A stretch of 64,000 nucleotides of DNA, taken from the NCBI GenBank assembly GCA_007570785.1, contig ML660777.1:936363-1000362 (forward strand), in the 5' to 3' direction. Origin of the DNA: Antilocapra americana (taxonomy: Eukaryota; Chordata; Mammalia; Artiodactyla; Antilocapridae). The notes below the pieces were generated by a model. That model was not told the origin of the DNA. It saw only the letters and a program-made list of their open reading frames with translations, and searched no databases. Made by a program: the position numbers and the translations under genes. Below, one piece after another: positions 56,518-64,000 of this stretch. Positions within the stretch are counted from its first letter, which is position 1, and every line of letters begins with the position of its first letter.

Positions 56518-56555
56518 GTTTGTGTGTGTGTGTGTGTGTGGGGGGGGGGGGGGGG
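56518..56555. repeat. (TG)n followed by 16 G, UST upstream
   Basis: TG repeats run straight into an uninterrupted 16-base G run, about 800 bases above the UST ATG. On the UST sense strand it is C16 then (CA)n. Confidence 0.95.
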
Positions 56556-56928
56556 AGTTGGTCTTCGTCTTTTTTCTTATTTAAGAAACTTGACTCTCCC
56601 TCTGTACCCCAAGCTGCTTACTAAGGCGGATAAAAGGTACTTGGAGATGGGTTCAAGACTCTGCTGAGATGGTAAAAGAACAAGTGGTGGATATTACAAT
56701 TAAACATGCCCTTAGGGCCAGGCTCGTCGCCCCAGCTCCAGGAAGAGAAACAGAAGAAGCAGTCTCGCCTTCACGCAGCAGCTGCTCCTCTACGACCGAG
56801 GGACCAGAGAGGCAAGGCGGGTGGGAAGTGTTCCAGAGCAGACTCCAGCGGTTCCTCTGGCAGATGTTCAGGGAAAGAGCCCTGACCTATTTCATCGCCG
56901 CCCCCTACCTAGGTCTTCCCACGGGCTT

Positions 56929-57150
56929 CCCTGATGGCTCAGACGGTTAAAAAAAAAAAAAAAAAATCTGCCTGCAATGCAGGAAGCCCGTGTTCGATCC
57001 TTGGGTCAGGAAGATCCCCTGGAGCATGGCAACCCACACCAGTATTCTTGCCTGGAGAATCCCAAGGACGGAGGAGGCTGGCGGGCCTTTGTGAGTCCAT
57101 GGGTGTCACAAAGAATAGGACACGACTGAGCGACTCACAGTTTCCCATGT
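56929..57150 (+). mobile_element. Bov-tA SINE with internal A18
   Basis: CGGGCTTCCCTGATGGCTCAGACGG, then 18 A (56949-56966) where GTAAAGAATCTG is usual, then TCTGCCTGCAATGCAGGAAGCCC to AATAGGACACGACTGAGCGAC. Confidence 0.92.
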
Positions 57151-58139
57151 TTTCCAAGGGAGGTTTCAGGACACGAAAGAGCACCTTCCCTGCAGAAAAG
57201 CTACAACAAATACACATCCGCTGGGGATAGGGGTGGGGAGCTCAGGGGTGTGATGCTCGGAAAGGACTGCTTTCATCAGCCACACTTTAGGTAAAAAGGA
57301 TTGACTGCTAGATGTAGAAGCCATGCCACCTGAGGCTTCAGTGACTGGAGCTACCAGGAGTCAGACAGGGAGTGGCACTCAAGTCTGTCTGACACTCAAG
57401 CCCAGGGTAATAACCACTGTGAGGTACTATCTCCAAGCCAGGGTGCTTTTCCTAATAATTTGCCCAGTGACTGGAGGATAGGATATAACCCATTTAGCCC
57501 AGACCACCTTGGGAAATGGAAAGGAAAATTCCGGTTTCTTGTGTCTCTCCTCGCTGGTCCCGTAGTCACTCCGTACGTTTTGGCGACTGACCACCCGATT
57601 AAAGAAAGAATTGGGGGGCCAGGGACCTCTATGATTCTAAGGCTGTTTTCTTGAAAACTTTAATAAGTTGGATATCTGAGTAAGTTTCAATGGAAAATCA
57701 GGAAATAAGATCCCGACATCAAGAGTTTACAATTTAAGAATAATATGGTATAACCATCCTCCAGACATGAGTATCTGGGTTCCCCATTTGAATGGTGAAG
57801 AAGATACATAGATTATAAAATAGATTATAAAATGGTGGATGAAAGCAGTGGTTTCACACATAGTCTACTTCCCAGTTTTATGTCTTCCTGGCCCAGTTTC
57901 TCATGGATGGGAAGAAAAAGGTCTCTGTGTTCTGTCACAGAAAATCATAAAAGAGTGTTAATGGTTTGTTTCACATTTATTCCATGAATCAGAGATTTAT
58001 TGGGATTAATATGCACATTCTAGAAATGTGAATGCCCCGAGCGAATTAAGCCGATCAGTCATTGCCCATTAATGTGAATTACTTCAATCAGCACACTGAA
58101 TAGCCCAGAATAGGTTCCCGGTTAATAATTGTTCAGTTA
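57151..58139. other. UST upstream flank, mostly unique
   Basis: A MIR-like tail at 57365-57430 (CTCAAGTCTGTCTGACACTCAAGCCCAGGGTAATAACCACTG, reverse complement). Nothing else recognised; frame 57460-57654 is not familiar. Confidence 0.45.
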
Positions 58140-58218
58140 ATGATGGGGCTCCCCGGTGGCTCAGACAGTAAAGAATCTGCCTGCAGTGGAAGAGACCTGG
58201 GTTTGATCCTTGACCCAC
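58140..58218 (+). mobile_element. Bov-tA SINE head half
   Basis: GATGGGGCTCCCCGGTGGCTCAGACAGTAAAGAATCTGCC to GACCTGGGTTTGATCCTTGACC; the 3' half is missing. Confidence 0.85.
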
Positions 58219-58382
58219 CAATCTAAGTCCATACCCTTCCTTCTGTTTTACTGTGCCCCTCTCTGCTTCTAGCAAGGCCAGCCTGTCACTGCCCTAGACT
58301 CTTGAATCCACTCAATCCCAACCCCACACCCAAGCATGCTGTCTCCCCAGGCTGCTGCATCTCTGCAAATTATTTGTTGTTC

Positions 58383-59045
58383 TTCAGTCATTCAGAGATG
58401 TCCAACTCTTTGCGACCCCTTGGACTGCAGCACTCCAGGCTTCCCTGTCCTTCACTATCTCCCAGAGTTTGCTCAGACTTGTATCCACTAAGTCGGTGAT
58501 ACCATCCAACCATCTCATTCTCTGTCGCCCCCTTCTCTTGCCATCAATCCTTTCCAGAATCAGGGTCTTTTCCAACAAGTCGGCTCTTTGCATCAGATAG
58601 CCAAAGTATTGGAGCTTCAGCTCCAACACCAGTCCTTCCAATGAATATTCAAGATTGATTTTCTTTAGGATGGACTGGCTTGATCCCTTGCTGTCCAAAG
58701 GATTCTCAAGAGTCTTCTCTAGCACACAGTTCAAAAGTATCAGTTCTTTGGTGCTCAGCCTTCTTTATGGTCCAGTTCTCACAGCCATACATGACTACTG
58801 GAAAAACCATAGCTTTTTTTTTTTTTTTAATTTTCTTTACATTATTGTGTTGGTTTTGCCATACATTGACACGAATCTGTCATGGGTATACATATGTTCC
58901 CCTTCCAGAACACCCCTCCCACCTCCCTCCCGATTCCCTCTTGGAAAAACCATAGCTTTGACTATACGGACCTTTGTCAGCAAAGTGGTGTCTCTGCTTT
59001 TTAATACATTGTCTAGGTTTATCATAGCTATTCTTCCAGGAAGCA
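58383..59045 (-). mobile_element. BovB LINE 3' part, split by L1
   Basis: TTCAGTCATTCAGAGATGTCCAACTC through GTTTATCATAGCTATTCTTCCAGGAAGCAAGCG. The minus frame 58734-58384 shows [27 protein letters not shown]. Confidence 0.9.
58816..58942 (-). mobile_element. Short young L1 3' end nested in BovB, 16-base target duplication
   Basis: Poly-T, then TTTTCTTTACATTATTGTGTTGGTTTTGCC to CACCTCCCTCCCGATTCCCTC. GGAAAAACCATAGCTT occurs perfectly on both sides (58800-58815 and 58943-58958). Confidence 0.94.
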
Positions 59046-59064
59046 AGCGTATTTTGTCTGTAAA

Positions 59065-59265
59065 TGATGGCACTATCAAATCACTCAGGGGCAAAACCCA
59101 GAGGTCTTTCTTAGTCTTTCTCCTTCTCTCATCCCTGTATCTAACCTCTGTGCAAGTCCTACAGGCCCTACTTTCAAAAGAATATCCAGCATTCAACATC
59201 CTTTGCCACCACTCTGGCCCAAGTCACCATCTTCTCTCACCTGGATTAATGCAGTGGCCACCTAT
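59065..59265 (+). mobile_element. L2 LINE fragment
   Basis: GGGCAAAACCCAGAGGTC, CATCCCTGTATCTAACCTCTGTGCAAGTCC, CACCACTCTGGCCCAAGTCACCATCTTCTCTCACCTGGATTAATGCAG follow L2. Confidence 0.6.
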
Positions 59266-59284
59266 ATTAGTTATGTTTAAGTTT

Positions 59285-59451
59285 GTTGTGGACTGTAACC
59301 CACCAGGCTCCTCTGTCCATGGGATTTCGCAGGCAAGAATACTGGAGTGGGTTGCCGTGTCCTTCTTCAGGAGATCTTCTCGACCCAGGGATTGAACCTG
59401 CATCTCCTGCATTGGCAAGCAGGTTCTTTACCACTGAGCCACCTGGGAAGC
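59285..59451 (-). mobile_element. Bov-tA SINE, tail end missing
   Basis: GTGGACTGTAACCCACCAGGCTCCTCTGTCC to GGTTCTTTACCACTGAGCCACCTGGGAAGCC. Confidence 0.88.
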
Positions 59452-59506
59452 CTTATATTTTAGTTGAGCTGTATGTAACTGAAAACCCCAAATAGCAATG
59501 GCTTAA

Positions 59507-59989
59507 TAGCAGAGACATTACCTTATCGACAAAGGTCCACCTAGTCAAAGCCATGGTTTTTCCAGTAGTTATGTATGGATGTGAGAATTGGACCATAAAC
59601 AAAGCTGAGTGCTGAAGAACTGATGCTTTTGAACTGTGATGTTGGAAAAGACTCTTGAGAGTCCCTTGGACTGCAAGGAGATCAAACTAGTCCATCCTAA
59701 AGGAAATCAGTCAGGAATATTCATTGAAAGGACTGATGCTGAAGCTGAAGCTCCAGTACTTTAGCCACTTGATGTGAAGAGCTGACCAATTGGAAAAGAC
59801 CCTGATGCTGGGAAAGATTTAAGGCGGGAGGAGAAGGAGATGACAGAGGATGAGATGGTTGATGGTATCACTGACTCGTTGAACATGAGTTTAAGCAAGC
59901 TCCAGGAGTTGGTGATGGACAGGAAGCCTGGCGCTGCAGTCCATGTGGTCACAAAGAGTCGGACATGACTGAGAAACTGAACAGAACTG
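59507..59989 (+). mobile_element. BovB LINE 3' end with target-site duplication
   Basis: TAGCAGAGACATTACCTTATCGACAAAGG to GAGAAACTGAACAGAACTG. AATGGCTTAA flanks it at 59497-59506 and 59990-59999. Confidence 0.92.
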
Positions 59990-60429
59990 AATGGCTTAAA
60001 CAAAAATAGAAGTGTATTTCCCTCTGATGTGAACCAAGTCCAGAAACAGGCAGAGTAGAGTTGGTGAGGTATCTTCATGCGCTCATCAGGGACCCAACAG
60101 AACTTTCCCCATCCTCAGCATGTGGCTTCATTTTAAAGGTAAACTTATGATTCAAGATGGCCACTGGAGCATGAGCCCTTACATTTATATTCCAGGCTGG
60201 CAATAGGAGGAAGCAAAAAAAAAGAAAAAGAAAAAACTCTTCTTCCAAATGGAGTAAGGTTCTTTCAAAGCAGGGTTAAAAAAATGCAATGAATCATCTT
60301 CTTAGTTTTTTGGCCAGAACATAATCCCAGGAGGGCACACTGGTGCCCCCAAAATATCAGGTCCTATTACTAAAGTATGAAAGGACAGGTGAATATTAAG
60401 TGGCAATCAGCGGTCCCTGCCATTCTTCC

Positions 60430-60660
60430 TTCTTGATCCCAAGCTTTCACTCTATTTTAACCTCCTTCACAGCAGCCAGAAGGTAACTCCTCTGCACAGA
60501 ACTAGCCAGTGGCTCTCAACACACTCAAGAGTCAAAGACAAAGTTCTTCTAGCGTCCTTCAGGGCCCTATTCACTTTGGTCCCATTATCTCTCTGACCTC
60601 ACTTCCTGTCACTTTCCCCTATGCATTTCACTCATTGTTGTTCATCAGACCAACAAAACT
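60430..60660 (+). mobile_element. L2 LINE fragment
   Basis: TTTAACCTCCTTCACAGCAGCCAGAAGG, GACAAAGTTCTTCTAGCGTCCTTCAGGGCCCTATTC and TCTCTCTGACCTCACTTCCTG follow L2. Confidence 0.6.
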
Positions 60661-61319
60661 TGCTGTCCAATAGCATTTTTGGAACACTGCTTTAAAAGAA
60701 CCTCTTACCTCTCAGGCAAGTGTTCAGCAGAAATGTCTGATTCTATTTTAATTAAATGGATCTTACAGAGAAAATAGTATTAGTATATTGAGTACATAAA
60801 AACAGACATGGGTTAGATGTTTGCAGAAAGAAACCACTTATTCAAAAATGTACTGTTAAGTGCAGACACTGTTTCCTAGTCCTATTATAGCACAGTGCAA
60901 GCCTAATTGTTGTAATTCGGTGATAGCTCCCAGTCTGAGAAAAGGGTGGGCCCACAATGGCTGTTTTCTTTCTATTGTGAATTTTCTTTGCATCTTTGTT
61001 TACTCTACATAAAATGCTTAAAAATTAAAATTTATTTACAATTAATGGAAAAAGCAGAACCTTCTTACTAGGTCCAAGTATTGATTGTCTTACCTTACAG
61101 TAAGACTTCTATCACTGTATCAGGGCAGATTGCTGTTTGGACCATACTTTTAAATTTTGGCAGTACAAATTATTACATTAACTTTAGAGTGGATTGTCTA
61201 ACTGTTTATTTTTCACAGTGTTCAAAAGAGGTTCTAAACTAGATTCATTTTTTTGCTTATTTTTTTTTAATAGAAGTTCTTGACCAGGTGTAATCTATAT
61301 TAATATAGCATAAAATCAA
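60661..61319. other. Unique AT-rich intergenic DNA
   Basis: Nothing recognised. Confidence 0.45.
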
Positions 61320-61450
61320 CATATTAGTTTCAATCATCCAATAAATATACATTTAGCACTGTTTTGTGCCTACCACTCTTCCGATTGTCACACAGCAAAA
61401 CAGAAAAGTGTAAGACCAGTTGTTCAGCCTTGAAAGAATTTGCAATCTTT
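61320..61450 (-). mobile_element. L2 LINE 3' end, diverged
   Basis: CAATCATCCAATAAATATACATTTAGCACTGTTTTGTGCC and CTTGAAAGAATTTGCAATCTTTTCAG resemble L2 reverse complement. Confidence 0.45.
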
Positions 61451-62242
61451 TCAGAAAGATAGGATTACATTAAGTGAAGAAATTTGACAATACAAGGCAG
61501 CATATAATTAAGTGATAAATTGCTTGTTACACATTGTAAATAGCAAAGTCATTCAAATCTTTAGAGAAGCCCAATATTCAATTTATTTCCAAAAAGAATA
61601 ATTTTTCTTTGATTTTTAAAATTGTCTTACAAACCTCGATCCTTTGAGCATAGAAGTTATTTTTAGGTTTGAGAGTTATTTATAAGCAAATAAGAAGTAT
61701 AAAGTAGATGACTGAACTGGTGATTATTTTTGGTCCAAGAGTGCTGTGACTCTGAACTCATGGTTTTGATTTCTTTGTGCAGCTTTTACATTGACTGTAT
61801 CTGATGCACATTATCAGTGGGGAGGAAGTCAGATGTCAAGTCAGAGAGATCAAGGAGTCTGCAGGGGGCAAGAAAAGGCTGGGAAAGTGGGAAATTACAT
61901 ACGGCCTCTAAAGACATTCTTTCCAATAACTAGTTGAATGACTTTTTCAGATGAACTTTATGTAAAGTAAGGTTATTGGTTTATTATGAAATATGCCTGG
62001 TGCTTTCCATGCAGCTAGGTGAGTGCCAATATGAATTCCAAAATATTAATTTTTCACAAAATATTTTTGCCTTTAATTAGTTAAGTGATTTGATTGACTC
62101 ATCTGTGTTGTTTAAAAAGCATGAAAATAAAGTAATGGGATTTTTCTTAATGTATTAATCCAAATGAGTGTTGTCACAAATAAAGTGTGGAAATGTGTTT
62201 AAGTCTCAATGCCACTGCTTAAATATAAAAATATGACACTTT
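61451..62242. other. Unique AT-rich intergenic DNA
   Basis: Nothing recognised. Confidence 0.45.
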
Positions 62243-62650
62243 AGAGTTGGATCATAAAGAAGGCTGAGTGCTGAAGAATAGATACTTTCGGATTTCAGTG
62301 CTGAAGAAAACTCTTTAAAGTCCCTTGGAATGCAAGGAGATCAAACCAGTCAATCCCAAAGGAAATCAACCCTGAATATTCACTGGACTGAGGCTGAAGC
62401 TGAAGCTCCAATAGTTTGGCCACCTGATGTGAAGAGCTGACTCACTGGAAAATACCCTGACACTGGGAAAGACTGAGGGCAGGAGGAGAAGGGGACGACA
62501 GAGGACGAGAGAGCTGGATGGCATCACCAACTCAATGAACATGGCTCTGAGTAAACTGTGGGCGATAGCGAAGGACAGAGAAGCCTGGTGTGCTGCAGTC
62601 CAAGGGGTCACAAAGAGTTGGAAATGACTTGGTGACTAAACAACAACAAA
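62243..62650 (+). mobile_element. BovB LINE 3' end, diverged
   Basis: AGAGTTGGATCATAAAGAAGGCTGAGTGCTGAAG to GGTCACAAAGAGTTGGAAATGACTTGGTGACTAAACAACAAC. Confidence 0.87.
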
Positions 62651-62672
62651 TTTCCTATAATTGATCACATCT

Positions 62673-62795
62673 TGTTGTTTAGCCTCTCAGTTGTGTCCGA
62701 CTTTATTGCAACCTAATGGACTATAGCCCACCAGACTCCTCAGTACATGGGATTCCCCAGACAAGAATACTGGAGTGGGTTGCCATTTCACCTCT
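62673..62795 (-). mobile_element. Bov-tA SINE, head missing
   Basis: TTGTTGTTTAGCCTCTCAGTTGTGTCC to ATACTGGAGTGGGTTGCCATTTC. Confidence 0.85.
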
Positions 62796-63321
62796 TACTC
62801 AGGTCCTACTTCCTCAGGCGCTAGGTACTGGGGATGGCAGGAGTTGATCTAGCTCAGGCTTTTCTGGTTGGAACCAATCTCTTTAAGGGTATACTCATTA
62901 TACATGGTCATTTGGGGTTAATATTCAGTCAGACTCAAGGTGCAAACTCCTTCACAGGCTTCCGCTCTTCCTGGCCAAGATGGCTTCCTGCAGTAGTGCT
63001 TCACAGACAGCAGCGTGGTGCTGGGCTCATGACCAAGGCAGTGTGCTGTTTATACCTCTGCTCCTCACTCCTAGCACTTCTCACCAGTGTGGCTCCTACT
63101 TTAGGGTCACCTACTCAATAACCTGTGCCACAGAGTCTCACTCCACATGAAGTGACCACCAGCTCTGACCCTTCTCTACCCGCTTCCCCACCTTGAGGCA
63201 CTCCAGGAACTGTTTTGGATCTCAGGGCATCCTGCTTGCACAAGGCAGATTGAGGGGCCATCAAGTCATCACTGCTTAGAATCCTTCCTCAACCACTTCT
63301 GGCCTCTGTTGGCACTGTGGT
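62796..63321. other. Intergenic DNA without recognised element
   Basis: The plus frame 62834-63121 (95 codons) has no known domain. A link to any gene is not supported. Confidence 0.45.
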
Positions 63322-63533
63322 GTGCTGTGTTTAGTCACTCAGTCATGTCTGACTCTTTGAGACCCCATGGACTGTTGCCTGCTAGGCTCCTCTGTCCATG
63401 GGGATTCTCCAAGCAAGAACACTGGAGTGGGTTGCCATGCCCTCCTCCAGGGGAACTTCCCAACCCAGGGATTGAACCCAGGTCTCCCACATTGCAGGCG
63501 GATTCTTTACTGCCTGAGCCATGAGGGAAGCCC
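63322..63533 (-). mobile_element. Bov-tA SINE
   Basis: TGCTGTGTTTAGTCACTCAGTCATGTCTGACTC to CTTTACTGCCTGAGCCATGAGGGAAGCCC. Confidence 0.9.
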
Positions 63534-63652
63534 AAGAATACTGGGATGGGTAGCTTATCCCTTCTCCAGGGGATCTTCCCAACCCAGGGATCAAACTGGG
63601 GTCTCCTGCATTGCAGGTGGATTCTTTACCAGCTGAGCTACCAGGGAGGATC
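63534..63652 (-). mobile_element. Second Bov-tA SINE head half in tandem
   Basis: AAGAATACTGGGATGGGTAGC to TTTACCAGCTGAGCTACCAGGGAGG, starting directly after the previous SINE's head. Confidence 0.87.
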
Positions 63653-63758
63653 CTAGTTGGCACTATGTTAACCTAGTTATTCTCCAAGAGGCTTTATATA
63701 TCCCACAGCTGTTTCAAGGAAGTACAAAGAAACCCTGCCCTTCTGGGAATGCAGCTGT

Positions 63759-64000
63759 CTTAGTCGGTGCAGGTTGCTATAACAAAATACTTTACACTTG
63801 ATGACTTACACAACAAGTATTTATTTCTCCATTCTGGAGGCTGGAAAGTTCAAAATCTAGGTGCCAACAGATTCTACGCCCTGACTTGTGTCTTCACATG
63901 GCAGTGGGTGGGGAGTGCCTTAGTCTCCTTATAAGAGCACTGATATCCTTTACAGGATTGACCTAATGATCTTTCAAAGGCTCTGCCACCAAATGCCATC
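63759..64000 (-). mobile_element. MaLR/MLT1-type LTR fragment, runs off window
   Basis: GGTTGCTATAACAAAATACTTTACACTTGATGACTTA, CATTCTGGAGGCTGGAAAGTTC, GTGTCTTCACATGGCAGTGG, CTTATAAGAGCACTGATATCC and TGACCTAATGATCTTTC follow the reverse complement of MLT1-type LTRs. No coding region. Confidence 0.65.

Noticed and set aside
1..64000. Bacterial-style system, CRISPR array or operon
   Set aside because: Repeat content, intron structure and CpG island show vertebrate nuclear DNA; the regular repeats are dispersed SINEs and LINEs, not spaced direct repeats.

Overview
This window is mammalian nuclear DNA from a ruminant, most likely a bovid. It is packed with BovB (RTE-type) LINEs, Bov-tA/BOV-A2 tRNA-Glu-headed SINEs and young bovine-type L1 3' ends, a combination diagnostic of that lineage. 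Older layers (L2, MIR, MER5-like hAT, MaLR-type LTR, one CHR-like SINE) lie underneath. There are no bacterial genes, operons or CRISPR arrays. Identifications rest on reading and remembered consensus sequences, not a database search, so repeat edges are usually good to about 5-20 bases.

The one recognisable host protein-coding feature is the first coding exon of UST (uronyl 2-sulfotransferase) on the minus strand at 55471-55726. It lies in a CpG island at about 54300-56500. The start codon is fixed by an in-frame upstream stop, and the exon ends in a consensus GTAAGG donor. Everything from 55470 down to 1 is therefore UST intron 1. Everything above roughly 56200 is promoter-proximal and then intergenic DNA. 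The UST leader holds a 22-codon upstream ORF whose TGA overlaps the UST ATG as ATGA, and a six-codon upstream ORF further 5'.

Layout: 1-29300 is intron with scattered SINEs, L1 3' ends (1228-2310, 3024-3505), BovB copies (11079-12258, 23106-24060) and L2/MIR fossils. 29399-29818 is a processed RPL41 pseudogene on the minus strand with an intact 25-codon frame and target-site duplications. 29833-32375 is a nested minus-strand L1/SINE cluster. 35562-37412 is the longest BovB, with a reverse-transcriptase core that is broken. 46928-49870 holds a head-to-head SINE palindrome inside a MIR and a BovB nested in an L1. 49870-54300 is mostly low-repeat intron. 54300-56600 is the CpG-island promoter. 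56600-64000 is the upstream flank with nested BovB, L1 and SINE copies and an LTR fragment running off the window.

I found no previously undescribed multi-gene system. The most useful observations are the UST leader ORF overlap, the RPL41 retrocopy, an L1 3' transduction, a 32-base G run replacing normal L1 sequence, a SINE-head/BovB chimera, and inverted SINE pairs in the UST intron.
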